Source: Sulfurimonas sp. SAG-AH-194-L11
GTDB taxonomy: Bacteria > Campylobacterota > Campylobacteria > Campylobacterales > Sulfurimonadaceae
DNA: 64,000 nt
NCBI RefSeq assembly: GCF_029215995.1
Contig: NZ_JAEMVB010000006.1
Coordinates: forward strand, 1-64,000
Direction of reading: 5' to 3'
In this document: piece after piece, positions 10,215-20,696 of the stretch
How positions within the stretch are numbered: the first letter of the stretch is position 1
How the letters are laid out: each line of letters begins with the position of its first letter
Program-made: the position numbers and the translations under genes
The notes under the pieces: model-generated
What the model saw: only the letters and a program-made list of their open reading frames with translations
Told to the model about the DNA's origin: nothing
Databases searched by the model: none

Positions 10215-10460
10215 ATGAGAATAGATAAATTTTTAAATTCGGTAAATATTACAAAGCGTCGTTCAGTTGCACAAGATATGCTTGCCAACAGAGTTGTAGA
10301 GATAAATGGTGTGCTTGTTAAACCGAGTAAGAATGTAGAGGTAGGAAATATCATTACTATAAACTATCTTGAGAGTTCTAAAAAGTATGAAGTTTTACAG
10401 CTTCCCACAACAAAATCAACACCAAAATCATTACAACATGAATACATAAAGGAGTTATAA
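10215..10460 (+). CDS. S4-domain RNA-binding protein
   Basis: MRIDKFLNSVNITKRRSVAQDMLANRVVEINGVLVKPSKNVEVGNIITI S4 domain; start moved to internal ATG. Confidence 0.8.
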   Translation: MRIDKFLNSVNITKRRSVAQDMLANRVVEINGVLVKPSKNVEVGNIITINYLESSKKYEVLQLPTTKSTPKSLQHEYIKEL

Positions 10461-11446
10461 TGACTTATGAAAGTACTAAAGAGGACTTTACTTCACTTTT
10501 TAAGCATGAGATGAGTGATGAAGTGATGCGAGAGTTTTTAGTTTCAATGACATTAGATAAAAACACTTCAGTAAACACTATCGCAGCCGCAGCAGAAGTG
10601 ATGAGAAGTTTTGCTATCCCTCTCCCTATACAAGAAGAGACAAGAGCAAGAGCGATAGATATTGTGGGAACAGGTGGAGATAAGATAGGCTCGTTTAACA
10701 TCTCTTCAACTGTAGCACTTTTAGTGGCTGCTTGTGGAGGAACTGTCGCTAAACATGGGAGTCGTTCTATCACTTCAAAGAGTGGGAGTGCAGATATGTT
10801 TGAAGCACTTGGTGTAAGACTTGATTTAAGTCTAAACAATAGTGCTAAACTTCTTGAGGAGACAGGGTTTACATTTATGTTTGCACAAAATCATCATCCT
10901 GCAATGAGATTTATAATGCCTGTTCGTAAAACAATTCCTGATAAGACAATTTTTAATATTTTAGGGCCACTCACAAATCCTGCGGGAGTTGAGAAGTCAA
11001 TGTTAGGTGTATTTGATAAGGCTTTCGTACCTAAGATGCTAGAAGCACTTAAAATTAATGGTGCTACATCAGCTATGGTTGTAAGCTCTCGTGAGGGAAT
11101 GGATGAGATAAGTATAAGTGACATTACCTATGCATCGCGTTTACATAATGGTGTCATACATGAGTTTGAGATAGATCCAGAATCTTGTATGATAAGAAAA
11201 ATGCCTATAAAAGCTATTGTGGGTGGTGATGCTCAAGAAAATGCGAATATTCTTCGTCATATATTTGATGGTACTTCTACTGAAGCACAGAGAGATATAG
11301 TACTTATAAACACAGCAGCTGCACTTATGGTGGATGGTCTTGCTCGTGATATGCAAGATGGTATGGATATGGGGCGAGAAGCTCTTAAAAACCATAGAGG
11401 TAAAAAGAAATTAAGACAAATAATAGAAGTGAGCAATAAATTATAA
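10460..11446 (+). CDS. trpD: Anthranilate phosphoribosyltransferase
   Basis: IDIVGTGGDKIGSFNISS, KHGSRSITSKSGSADMFEALG, NILGPLTNPAG. Confidence 0.95.
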   Translation: MTYESTKEDFTSLFKHEMSDEVMREFLVSMTLDKNTSVNTIAAAAEVMRSFAIPLPIQEETRARAIDIVGTGGDKIGSFNISSTVALLVAACGGTVAKHGSRSITSKSGSADMFEALGVRLDLSLNNSAKLLEETGFTFMFAQNHHPAMRFIMPVRKTIPDKTIFNILGPLTNPAGVEKSMLGVFDKAFVPKMLEALKINGATSAMVVSSREGMDEISISDITYASRLHNGVIHEFEIDPESCMIRKMPIKAIVGGDAQENANILRHIFDGTSTEAQRDIVLINTAAALMVDGLARDMQDGMDMGREALKNHRGKKKLRQIIEVSNKL

Positions 11447-11862
11447 TGAAACATATACTTAATGAAGATAGACTATTTCGATTAACAAGAGAACTCCTTA
11501 TAAATGTGAAAACTGGTGTGGTTATACTACAAGGTGATTTAGCAGCTGGAAAGACTACTCTTGTTAAGGCGGTTGTAAAAGCGATGGGTTTAGCAGACAT
11601 CGTTACTTCACCTACTTTTTCTCTACAACAGTGTTATGGTACAAGTGTGTATCATTACGACTTATATAACCATGGACTTGACCATTTTCTCTCGCTTGGA
11701 ATGCTTGAAGAGTTAGATAAATATGGCATACATTTTGTAGAGTGGGGTGATGATTCTCTTGTTGAACTCTTAAATAGCACAGGAATACCAACAACAGTTA
11801 TAAAAATAACTAAAGTTTCTGATGATGAAAGAGAGTATGAGGTTACATATGCACACACTTAA
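11446..11862 (+). CDS. tsaE: tRNA t6A biosynthesis ATPase TsaE
   Basis: LQGDLAAGKTTLVKAV, VTSPTFSLQQCY, HYDLY. Confidence 0.93.
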   Translation: MKHILNEDRLFRLTRELLINVKTGVVILQGDLAAGKTTLVKAVVKAMGLADIVTSPTFSLQQCYGTSVYHYDLYNHGLDHFLSLGMLEELDKYGIHFVEWGDDSLVELLNSTGIPTTVIKITKVSDDEREYEVTYAHT

Positions 11863-12571
11863 AGCTGTAAACCTCAAAAAAAAGATAAAAAGCCTTGAAA
11901 TAGTAAAGGGGATGAGTCTTGAGGTTTCTAGTGGTGAAGTTGTGGGACTGCTAGGACCAAATGGAGCAGGAAAGACAACTACTTTTTATATGATATGTGG
12001 ACTTGTAGAAGCGAGTGGAGGTGAAGTGTTTTTTGATGGAGAAAACCTCTCAAATATGCCTCTACACCAACGTGCAATTAAGGGGATAGGCTACCTACCA
12101 CAAGAGGCATCTATCTTTAAAGATCTTAGTGTAGAAGATAACCTTATGATAGCCGCACAAGTAGGTATAAAAGGAAAAGAGGCACAAGAAAAACGTATCT
12201 TAGAACTTCTTGATATGTTTAATATTGAGCCTATCCGTTATCGTAAAGGTATATCACTCTCAGGTGGAGAACGCCGTCGCGTTGAGATTGCAAGAGCACT
12301 TGTAAATGAGCCAAAATTTTTACTTCTTGATGAGCCTTTTGCAGGGGTTGACCCTATCGCTGTTATGGATATTCAAAAAGTTATAAAACAGCTTGTCTCT
12401 TACGACATAGGTGTGCTCATAACAGACCATAATGTTCGTGAGACCTTAGATGTTTGTGACAGGGCTTATGTTATTAAAGCAGGTGAGCTTTTAGCAGAGG
12501 GTACGAGTGATGAGATAGGAAAAAACGACGATGTTCGTAAACACTATCTTGGTGAAAACTTTAAGCTGTAG
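11849..12571 (+). CDS. lptB: LPS export ABC transporter ATP-binding protein LptB
   Basis: GLLGPNGAGKTTTFYMICGL, GIGYLPQEASIFKDLSVEDNL, LSGGERRRVEIARAL; start set to MHTLKAVNL. Confidence 0.93.
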   Translation: MHTLKAVNLKKKIKSLEIVKGMSLEVSSGEVVGLLGPNGAGKTTTFYMICGLVEASGGEVFFDGENLSNMPLHQRAIKGIGYLPQEASIFKDLSVEDNLMIAAQVGIKGKEAQEKRILELLDMFNIEPIRYRKGISLSGGERRRVEIARALVNEPKFLLLDEPFAGVDPIAVMDIQKVIKQLVSYDIGVLITDHNVRETLDVCDRAYVIKAGELLAEGTSDEIGKNDDVRKHYLGENFKL

Positions 12572-12586
12572 GAAATAGAGTAAATT

Positions 12587-13858
12587 ATGGGAGCATTAAG
12601 ACAAACGCAGTCAGTTGAGAACAAACATAAACTCTCAAACACACTACGTAATTGGCTCCCAATACTGCACTCCTCTTTGTCTGACTTAGGTGAGGCTATG
12701 GCTCCTTTTGTTGAAGCAAATCCTGTAGTGGAAGTTGAGTCAGGTTATGAAGAGGATTTTGAGGCTAAAATCCCTCGTAAAGTTATCTCAAGGGCTGTAA
12801 GTAACTCACGGACAGAGCAGATAGAAGCCCTAACAATTCAACACCGAACACTCTATGAAGTTTTAGATGAACAACTCGGTGCACCTCTATTTCCAACTCC
12901 TATTTCTCAAAATATAGCTCAGTATGTCATAGAAAACTTAGATGAACTCGGTTTTTATGAGGGTGATAGTGAGAGTTTTTGTCAAAAGAATGATATATCC
13001 TTAGAGGTGTTTGAAAAAACAAGGTTGCGTTTTGCTCATATTGAGCCTCTTGGTATTGGGGCTAAGGATTTAGCTGAGTGTTTTATCTTTCAACTTGATA
13101 GTGCAGAGATAAGTGATAGTGCTTACTCGCTTGGCGTTGAAGTGATTAACAATATGCAAGAGATTCATAGCTACTCGAAGGATAAAGACTTTGCTGAAGT
13201 TATGCATGTTCTAGGCAGTTTTAAAAACCCACCAAACATAGAGTATCAAGAAGAATCAGCACAAATAGTTCCAGACTTGATGATATACTTTAACGAAGAT
13301 GAGAACATAGAAGTAAAACTAAACGATGCCTATTATCCAACTATAAAAATAGATACAAACTATGCTGTTGAGCATGAGTTTATAAGTCAAAAGATAAAAG
13401 AGGCGAAATCTCTCGTAGATGCACTTGATATGCGTAAAGCTACACTCTATAAAGTAGGGCTGATGATAGTTGAGTATCAGTATGAATTCTTTACGGGTGG
13501 ACAAATTATGCCACTTACCCTTAAAACACTTGCAGATGAGTTTGGACATAACCCCTCAACTATCTCCAGAGCTATCGCTAACAAGTACATAGCTTGTGAC
13601 AGAGGAACGTTAGCCATGAAAGAGTTCTTTACGACTGCCATAGATGAGGATGTTAGTAATGCGGCTATAAAAGAGTTCCTTATCGGTCTTGTAAAGAGTG
13701 AGAGTAAAGAAAAACCTCTGAGTGATATGAAACTTCTTGCGCAAATTGAAGAGAGGTTTAAAGTCAAAATGGTGCGTCGTACCATCGCTAAGTATAGAAA
13801 ACAGCTCAATATTGCAGGTTCAAGTGAGCGCAAAAAACTCTATCAGCTTTCCGTTTAG
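12587..13858 (+). CDS. rpoN: RNA polymerase sigma-54 factor
   Basis: RpoN core and C-terminus (TLKTLADEFGHNPSTISRAIANKY; VRRTIAKYRKQLNIAGSSERKKL). Confidence 0.95.
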   Translation: MGALRQTQSVENKHKLSNTLRNWLPILHSSLSDLGEAMAPFVEANPVVEVESGYEEDFEAKIPRKVISRAVSNSRTEQIEALTIQHRTLYEVLDEQLGAPLFPTPISQNIAQYVIENLDELGFYEGDSESFCQKNDISLEVFEKTRLRFAHIEPLGIGAKDLAECFIFQLDSAEISDSAYSLGVEVINNMQEIHSYSKDKDFAEVMHVLGSFKNPPNIEYQEESAQIVPDLMIYFNEDENIEVKLNDAYYPTIKIDTNYAVEHEFISQKIKEAKSLVDALDMRKATLYKVGLMIVEYQYEFFTGGQIMPLTLKTLADEFGHNPSTISRAIANKYIACDRGTLAMKEFFTTAIDEDVSNAAIKEFLIGLVKSESKEKPLSDMKLLAQIEERFKVKMVRRTIAKYRKQLNIAGSSERKKLYQLSV

Positions 13859-14602
13859 ATGGGTATAAAACAGAGACTCGATGAAGAGGTAGCTAAACGC
13901 AACTCTCTTGATGAGATAAATGAAGATAATTTAGACCCTATTATGGTGGCACACCGATATAATGACTCTACAATCTCCCTTATCTGTGCACTTTTTGCTT
14001 ATGGAAATGTAAAACAGATAGTAAAGTTTTTAGATTCACTTGATTTTGACTTACTTCAAGCAGATGATGTAACTATAGAAGATAGACTCAAAAATCATTA
14101 CTACCGTTTTCAAAAAGCTGAAGATGTTGTCGCACTTTTTATAGCACTTAAACGACTAAACGCAGAGACAAGTTTAGAGTCTGTTTTTAAAGAGGCTTAT
14201 CTAAAAGAGAAAAATCTTATAGCCGGTATAAATGCTTGTATATCTAAAATACTCTCGCTAAACCCTCACAAAACACAAGGGTATAACTTTTTAGTAGGGA
14301 AGGTCACAACAAAGACAAAAGGTGCAGGAGCACTTAAACGCTGGATGATGTATCTTAGATGGATGGTAAGAGATGATAACATAGACATGGGTTTATGGAC
14401 TGGTGTTGATAAGGCTGAATTGATAATGCCACTTGACACTCATACTTTTAAAGTAGGGCACAAACTCAGACTCCTTAAACGCAAGACTTATGACTTAGAA
14501 GCGGCTATTGAGCTCACAAAAAAATTAAAAAAATTTGATAAGAATGACCCACTTAAATACGATTTTGCCTTGTATCGTTTAGGACAAGAGAAAAAAATAT
14601 GA
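13859..14602 (+). CDS. TIGR02757-like conserved protein
   Basis: PLDTHTFKVGHKLRLLKRKTYDLEAAIELTKKLKKFDKNDPLKYDFALYRLGQ. Confidence 0.75.
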   Translation: MGIKQRLDEEVAKRNSLDEINEDNLDPIMVAHRYNDSTISLICALFAYGNVKQIVKFLDSLDFDLLQADDVTIEDRLKNHYYRFQKAEDVVALFIALKRLNAETSLESVFKEAYLKEKNLIAGINACISKILSLNPHKTQGYNFLVGKVTTKTKGAGALKRWMMYLRWMVRDDNIDMGLWTGVDKAELIMPLDTHTFKVGHKLRLLKRKTYDLEAAIELTKKLKKFDKNDPLKYDFALYRLGQEKKI

Positions 14603-14644
14603 GTTTTTTGATATAATCAATAAAAATAATTTTAAAGGACAGAG

Positions 14645-15070
14645 ATGGAGTGCGAATTTCCTACTGTTAATTCAAATAAAGAAGAGATACAAGAGATATT
14701 TTCAACTGTAAAAACTATTGCTATTGTTGGGCTCTCACCAGATGAGACAAAGGCAAGCTATATGGTTGCAGAGTATTTACAAGAACAAGGCTTTGCGATA
14801 ATCCCTATTTATCCAAAAGAAGAGACAATTTTAGGTGAAAAAGTCTACAGAACTCTTGCAGAGATTCCATTTAATGTCGATATGGTTGATATATTTAGAA
14901 AACCAAAAGCACTTATAAGTGTTGCTGAGGCAGCTATTAAACGCGGTGATGTTAAAGTTTTTTGGGCACAAAGTGGTATTGTAAATAATGAAGCAGCACA
15001 GATGGCTAGAGATGCTGGTATGAAAGTTGTACAAAATTCTTGTTCTATGGTAGAACATAAAAATTTATAA
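14645..15070 (+). CDS. CoA-binding domain protein (YccU-like)
   Basis: KTIAIVGLSPDETKASYMVAEYLQEQGFAIIPIYPKEETILGEKVYRTLAEIP. Confidence 0.85.
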   Translation: MECEFPTVNSNKEEIQEIFSTVKTIAIVGLSPDETKASYMVAEYLQEQGFAIIPIYPKEETILGEKVYRTLAEIPFNVDMVDIFRKPKALISVAEAAIKRGDVKVFWAQSGIVNNEAAQMARDAGMKVVQNSCSMVEHKNL

Positions 15071-15081
15071 GAGAGTAATGA

Positions 15082-16284
15082 TTGTTAAATTTACAAATGA
15101 TATATGAAGCTAAAGAACGTATAAAAAATATAGTAGTGGATACACCTCTGGCTTTAGCTCCTTATCTGAGTGAACTGTGTGAGTGTGAAGTTTTTTTAAA
15201 AAAAGAGAACTTACAGGTGACTGGTGCATTTAAAATTCGTGGTGCATATAATAAAATCGCATCATTAAGTAAAGAGCAACATGCCTGTGGTGTTATCGCT
15301 GCGAGTGCGGGAAACCATGCTCAAGGTGTCGCACTTTCTGCTTCAAAGTTTAATACAAAAGCTATTATTATTATGCCGGAATCTACACCTCTTACTAAGG
15401 TTGCTGGTGTTAAGCATTATGGTGCAGAAGTTATTTTGCATGGAAGTAACTATGATGAGGCTTACGGCTTTGCAAGAGAGTATGGTGAGAAGCACTCTTT
15501 AACTTTTATACATCCTTTTGAAGATACACAAGTTATAGCGGGTCAAGGAACAGTTGCATTAGAGATACTTGATAAGTGTGAGTCACTTGATATGGTTATC
15601 ATTCCTGTGGGTGGGGGTGGACTAATAGCAGGTATGAGTGAGGCTATAAAAGCGATAAATCCTGAGATAGAAGTTATTGGTGTAAGTGCTAGTGGGGCTC
15701 CCGCATTTAAAGAGTCATATGATAAAAAAACTGCGGTTGATAGTACTCATGTTCGTACTATCGCTGATGGAATTGCTGTTCGTGACACCTCAGATATAAC
15801 ACTTGGATATGCACTTAAAAATGTAGATAAGATTATATCTGTAGATGATGAAGAGATAGCAAGTGGAATTTTGTTTTTGTTAGAGAAGCAAAAGCTTGTT
15901 GTTGAGGGTGCTGGAGCTGTCGGTGTAGCAGCCCTTTTACATAATAAACTTCCAAATATTAAAAACAAGAAGATAGCAGTAGTTCTGAGTGGCGGGAACA
16001 TGGATGTTACACTACTTTCTGTCATTATAGAAAAAGGACTGCTCAAATCACATAGAAAAATGAAACTTACAGTGACACTTGTAGATAAACCTGGTTCACT
16101 GATGCGTTTTACTGAAATTTTAGAGAGTCTCAATGCAAATATTGTTCATATCTCTTACGATAGAACATCTATATCTCTTGACTATGGAGATGCCAGTGTA
16201 ACTGTTCATATGGAAACTAAGGGTAAAGAACACCAAATTACGATAGAAGAAGCACTAAAAAATGAGGGTTATTTAAGGGAGTAG
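15082..16284 (+). CDS. ilvA: Threonine ammonia-lyase
   Basis: KKENLQVTGAFKIRGAYNKI PLP-lysine region, GGGGLIAG, C-terminal ACT-like domain. Confidence 0.92.
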   Translation: MLNLQMIYEAKERIKNIVVDTPLALAPYLSELCECEVFLKKENLQVTGAFKIRGAYNKIASLSKEQHACGVIAASAGNHAQGVALSASKFNTKAIIIMPESTPLTKVAGVKHYGAEVILHGSNYDEAYGFAREYGEKHSLTFIHPFEDTQVIAGQGTVALEILDKCESLDMVIIPVGGGGLIAGMSEAIKAINPEIEVIGVSASGAPAFKESYDKKTAVDSTHVRTIADGIAVRDTSDITLGYALKNVDKIISVDDEEIASGILFLLEKQKLVVEGAGAVGVAALLHNKLPNIKNKKIAVVLSGGNMDVTLLSVIIEKGLLKSHRKMKLTVTLVDKPGSLMRFTEILESLNANIVHISYDRTSISLDYGDASVTVHMETKGKEHQITIEEALKNEGYLRE

Positions 16285-16291
16285 TGGCACA

Positions 16292-18418
16292 ATGAATTTT
16301 GTTACAAGAAAAGGTATCAATAAAGCAGTAATTTTACTAAAAATCTTAGGGGATGGTAGACTTATAGTAGTTGATAATGAAACAACTATACGTTTTATGA
16401 AAGTAGATGATTTAAGTCTTATTAACGGATTTAAAGTAAATATAAAACATCAGTACTACAAAACAAGTGTAGTGACATATAGTAATGATGGAAAGTACTT
16501 TGCAACATTAACTGCTGATCATAAAGAGTCCTGTCTTTATAACGCTATGACAAAAAAGCGTATAACAAAGGTAGATAGACACCACGGAGAGGCTTCATGT
16601 GTCGGGATAGACCCTTTAAATCGTTATATGTTCTCTTGTGGTGATGATGGAAAAACTTTTGCTATTGATATAAAAAGTGGCAAACTTGTTTTTACTCTTC
16701 CCGCACATGTTGACACTATCAATGATATAGCATTTAGTGAAAATGGAAACTGGGTTGCAACTTGTAGCTATGATAGAAAAATATCTATTTTTTCTCTTGT
16801 TACTATGACTGCTAAAACGAAGTTAAAAGCACATGCAGCAGCAGTAATTAAAATGAAGTTTATAAAAGGTAACCGACTTGTAAGTATTGATAAAAATTCA
16901 TCTGCTATTATTTGGGATATGTATACAGGTAAGGTTATCGAAAGACTTCAAGGTATACACGATGATGTGAGACAACTCACTACAAATAAAGATGATCAGT
17001 TTTTATTTTTAGGAACTGCTCTTGGTTATATACTTGTTTATGATTTAACTACATATGAATTGCTCTCTCCAAAATATATTAAAATTGCTTCAGCGATTAC
17101 AGCATTAGAGTTTAATAATGAAAATCATCAACTTATTATTGGTACAGATGATGGGTTTATTATGTCGTACAATATTTATGAGGGTGAAGAAAAACTTAAA
17201 GATTTACTGAAAAATAAAAAGTTCGAAGCTATTCAAAAAGAAGCACAATTCAATCCTATCTTAGCCTATACACAGATATATAATCTTGTCTCAAATCTTT
17301 GGGAAAACATATTAAAAAAAGCAAAAATTGCCTTACAAAACAATGATATGGACAGGGCCTTACTCCTTTTTAATACTTTTAAAAACATTCCCTCAAAAAA
17401 TAAAATTATTCAAAAAACAATTGCTGATTATGCTGAATTTTCAAAGTTTTCAAAATTTGCTAAAGAGGGTAAGTTAGCACTCGCATATAGTTTGGCAAAT
17501 ACATATCCCGCATATAAGGATTCTAAACTCTATAAGGCTTTAGAAGAGAGATGGAAAAAGACATTTATGCAGGCACAAAAATATATACTAAACCCTAAGG
17601 GTATAGATGCAGCTAAAGAAGTTTTAAAACCCTATCGAGGTATAAGTGAAAAAACAAAACTTATACAAGAACTTTTAACACAAGGTGAAGTTTATAAACG
17701 TTTTCGTACAGCTATAGGACAAAAAGATTTTGCTATCTGTTTTGAGTTGATTAAACAGCATAACTTTTTAAAAGAGTTTCCTGAGTATGATATTTTAATG
17801 AATTATGCTGATACATTGTATATAAAATCACAAGAGCTACTAGCCAAAGGTGATAATAACTCAGCAATTAAAATGTTAAGAATACTTTCTGTGTTTGATG
17901 ATTTTAAAGAAGAAGTGAAAATTTTAATGCACGATATCGAAATAAGACAGAAGTTTTTTAATGCTATAGAGAATGAAGAGTATAATAAAGCATATGATTA
18001 CATGACTCAAAATGAAGAGCTACAAGAGACTCCTGAAGGAGAAAAGCTACAGACACAATGGTATGATGACTTAGCAAAGGCAAATGCATATGCCGTTAAT
18101 GGTGATGCCTTAAATGTTAAAAAAGCATTGAGTGCTTATATGAATACAAGTGTAAAGATAAGGGCAATTGCTACAGTATTTGCTTGGACTTATATGGTGC
18201 AACTTGAAGATAGTGCAAGGAATGATGCTTCACAACTTGCGCTAGAGAAAGGCATAAAAAATTATATGTTAAATTTTGGACTTTTAGAACAGATAGAAAG
18301 TTATTTTATGCTTTTTAAAAAGAAATATCCTGCTACTAAACTAAACCTTGAACATTTAACACAAGGCTCATTGTCAATGTGGCGACCATCAATGATAGTT
18401 GAATCAATTCTAGACTAA
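16292..18418 (+). CDS. WD40 repeat protein with long alpha-helical C-terminal region
   Basis: Repeated WD40-like blades (HVDTINDIAFSENGNWVATCSYDRKISIFSL etc.). Confidence 0.8.
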   Translation: MNFVTRKGINKAVILLKILGDGRLIVVDNETTIRFMKVDDLSLINGFKVNIKHQYYKTSVVTYSNDGKYFATLTADHKESCLYNAMTKKRITKVDRHHGEASCVGIDPLNRYMFSCGDDGKTFAIDIKSGKLVFTLPAHVDTINDIAFSENGNWVATCSYDRKISIFSLVTMTAKTKLKAHAAAVIKMKFIKGNRLVSIDKNSSAIIWDMYTGKVIERLQGIHDDVRQLTTNKDDQFLFLGTALGYILVYDLTTYELLSPKYIKIASAITALEFNNENHQLIIGTDDGFIMSYNIYEGEEKLKDLLKNKKFEAIQKEAQFNPILAYTQIYNLVSNLWENILKKAKIALQNNDMDRALLLFNTFKNIPSKNKIIQKTIADYAEFSKFSKFAKEGKLALAYSLANTYPAYKDSKLYKALEERWKKTFMQAQKYILNPKGIDAAKEVLKPYRGISEKTKLIQELLTQGEVYKRFRTAIGQKDFAICFELIKQHNFLKEFPEYDILMNYADTLYIKSQELLAKGDNNSAIKMLRILSVFDDFKEEVKILMHDIEIRQKFFNAIENEEYNKAYDYMTQNEELQETPEGEKLQTQWYDDLAKANAYAVNGDALNVKKALSAYMNTSVKIRAIATVFAWTYMVQLEDSARNDASQLALEKGIKNYMLNFGLLEQIESYFMLFKKKYPATKLNLEHLTQGSLSMWRPSMIVESILD

Positions 18419-18520
18419 ACTTTACTCATAGGGTTTAGCTCTCCTTTTAACCTCTAATATAGCTATCTTTTAGTATAATCACGTAAAATACAAAATTATA
18501 ATTTTTAGAGGAGACTTTTC

Positions 18521-20218
18521 ATGCAAATTAGTGGTGCACAGATGGTCATTGAAGCTTTTATTGCTGAAGGTGTAGATACAGTTTTTGGTTACCCAGGTGG
18601 GGCAATTATGAATGTCTACGATGAGATTTACAAACAAGATAAATTTCAACATATTTTAAATCGTCATGAGCAAGCTTCTGTCCATGCCGCTGAGGGTTAC
18701 TCAAAAGCGAGTGGAAAAGTCGGTGTAGCAATGATTACATCTGGTCCTGGTTTTACAAATGCCGTCACAGGTTTGGCAGATGCTTATATGGACTCTATTC
18801 CTTTAGTTGTTATTTCAGGGCAAGTTCCTATGAGTCTTATAGGTACTGATGCATTTCAAGAGATAGATGCTGTTGGAATAAGTCGTTCATGTACAAAACA
18901 CAACTACCTTGTAACGGATGCAAAAGATTTACCGCGCATATTAAAAGAGGCATTTTACATTGCTCGTAGTGGTCGTCCAGGTCCTGTTCATGTTGATATT
19001 CCTAAAGATGTTACAGCGCAAATAGCAGAGTTTGATTATGATATTGAGCTTAATTTAGAGACATACAAACCACATACAAAAGGGAATCCTCGTCAAATTA
19101 AAAAAGCGATAGAGGCAATTGCTAAAGCAAAACGTCCACTTTTTTATCTTGGTGGTGGTATTATTAATGCAAACGCAGCATATGAAGTAAGAGAGCTAGT
19201 TCAAAAAACAGGTATTCCAGCAGTTGAGACTTTTATGGCTCGTGGTGTTTTAAGCCATGATGATGAACTTCTTATCGGTATGCTTGGAATGCACGGATCT
19301 TATGCTTCAAACATGGCGATGAGTGAGACTGACTTAGTTATAGGTCTTGGTGTTCGTTTTGATGACCGTGTTACAGGTAAACTTTCAGAATTTGCAAAAA
19401 ATGCTGATGTTATCCATGTAGATATCGACCCTGCATCTATCTCTAAGCTTGTAAATGCAGACTATCCTATAGTCGGTGATGTTAAAAATGTTGTTGAAGA
19501 TATGTTAGAGCAGGTTGGAAAGATTGATAGCAATAACTATGAGTCATGGAGAGAGACTATCATCAACTTTAATGAGCTCCATCCTTTGACTTTTCATGAA
19601 GACACAGAGCGTCTTAAACCTCAGTGGGTTGTAAAACGTGTTGGTGAGCTTCTTGGTGATGATGCAAATATCTCTACAGATGTTGGACAGCACCAGATGT
19701 GGGCAGGACAGTTTTATCCATTCACACGTCCTCGTCAGTTTGTAAGTTCATCTGGACTTGGAACTATGGGTTTTGGTTTTCCAGCGGCTATTGGTGTTAA
19801 AGCCGCATCTCCTGAAAAAATTTCTATCAACTTTACAGGAGATGGCTCAATTCTTATGAATGTTCAAGAGCTTATGACTGCGGTTGAAAAGAAGATACCA
19901 GTTATTAACATTATTTTAAATAATAACTTTCTTGGTATGGTTCGTCAGTGGCAAACGCTTTTTTATGATAAACGCCATGCAGAAACTGATCTTTCTGTTC
20001 AACCAGACTTTGTAAAACTTGCAGAAGCTTTTGGTGGAATAGGCTATAGGGTTAAGACTAAAGAAGAGTTTGATGCTGCTCTTAAAGATGCAGTAGAGAA
20101 AAATGTTGTTGCTTTTATAGAAGTGATTGTACATAGAATGGAAAATGTTATGCCAATGGTTCCATCAGGTGGAAGCCTATTTAACATGATGCTGTTAGAA
20201 AAAAAAGGAGATAAATAA
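18521..20218 (+). CDS. ilvB: Acetolactate synthase large subunit
   Basis: FGYPGGAIMNVYDEIY, HEQASVHAAEGYSKASGKVG, TPP-binding region near GDGSILMNVQEL. Confidence 0.96.
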   Translation: MQISGAQMVIEAFIAEGVDTVFGYPGGAIMNVYDEIYKQDKFQHILNRHEQASVHAAEGYSKASGKVGVAMITSGPGFTNAVTGLADAYMDSIPLVVISGQVPMSLIGTDAFQEIDAVGISRSCTKHNYLVTDAKDLPRILKEAFYIARSGRPGPVHVDIPKDVTAQIAEFDYDIELNLETYKPHTKGNPRQIKKAIEAIAKAKRPLFYLGGGIINANAAYEVRELVQKTGIPAVETFMARGVLSHDDELLIGMLGMHGSYASNMAMSETDLVIGLGVRFDDRVTGKLSEFAKNADVIHVDIDPASISKLVNADYPIVGDVKNVVEDMLEQVGKIDSNNYESWRETIINFNELHPLTFHEDTERLKPQWVVKRVGELLGDDANISTDVGQHQMWAGQFYPFTRPRQFVSSSGLGTMGFGFPAAIGVKAASPEKISINFTGDGSILMNVQELMTAVEKKIPVINIILNNNFLGMVRQWQTLFYDKRHAETDLSVQPDFVKLAEAFGGIGYRVKTKEEFDAALKDAVEKNVVAFIEVIVHRMENVMPMVPSGGSLFNMMLLEKKGDK

Positions 20219-20694
20219 TGACTGAAGAGAATCAAAGAAGAGTAGTTTCAGTAATTGTTATCAATGAAGCGAGTGTTTTATCTCGTATCACTGACCTTTT
20301 TTCAGGACGTGGTTACAACATCACATCTTTAACAGTTGCACCTATTCCTGAGAGTAAGTACTCGCGTTTAACTATTGTAACCGCTGGTAGTGTTCGTGTT
20401 ATCGAGCAGATTACTAAGCAACTTCATAAGCTTATTCCAGTACTTCGTGTATATGAACATGAAGATATGGTTGAAAAAGAGATGGCTATGATAAAATTAC
20501 CTATAACAGAAAATCTTAGTGATATAAATGCACTCTGTGAAGCTTATAATGGTAAGATAGTAAATGCAGGTGAAAACACTATTATTGCGATGGTAGCAGA
20601 TGAGCCAAAGCGTATTGACAACTTTCTTAATGCGATTAAACGCTACAATCCAAAAGAGATAGTCAGAAGCGGTGCAGTAGCACTCGAGAGATAA
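20218..20694 (+). CDS. ilvN: Acetolactate synthase small subunit
   Basis: ACT domain VSVIVINEASVLSRITDLFSGRGYNITSLTV; overlaps ilvB stop. Confidence 0.95.
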   Translation: MTEENQRRVVSVIVINEASVLSRITDLFSGRGYNITSLTVAPIPESKYSRLTIVTAGSVRVIEQITKQLHKLIPVLRVYEHEDMVEKEMAMIKLPITENLSDINALCEAYNGKIVNAGENTIIAMVADEPKRIDNFLNAIKRYNPKEIVRSGAVALER

Positions 20695-20696
20695 AA

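Noticed and set aside
10465-10839. - strand ORF 124 aa antisense to trpD
   Set aside because: Shadow ORF from codon bias of the well-supported trpD on the + strand.
13477-13833. - strand ORF 118 aa antisense to rpoN
   Set aside because: Shadow ORF; rpoN on the + strand is unambiguous.
15747-16133. - strand ORF 128 aa antisense to ilvA
   Set aside because: Shadow ORF; low complexity Ser/Thr-rich translation.
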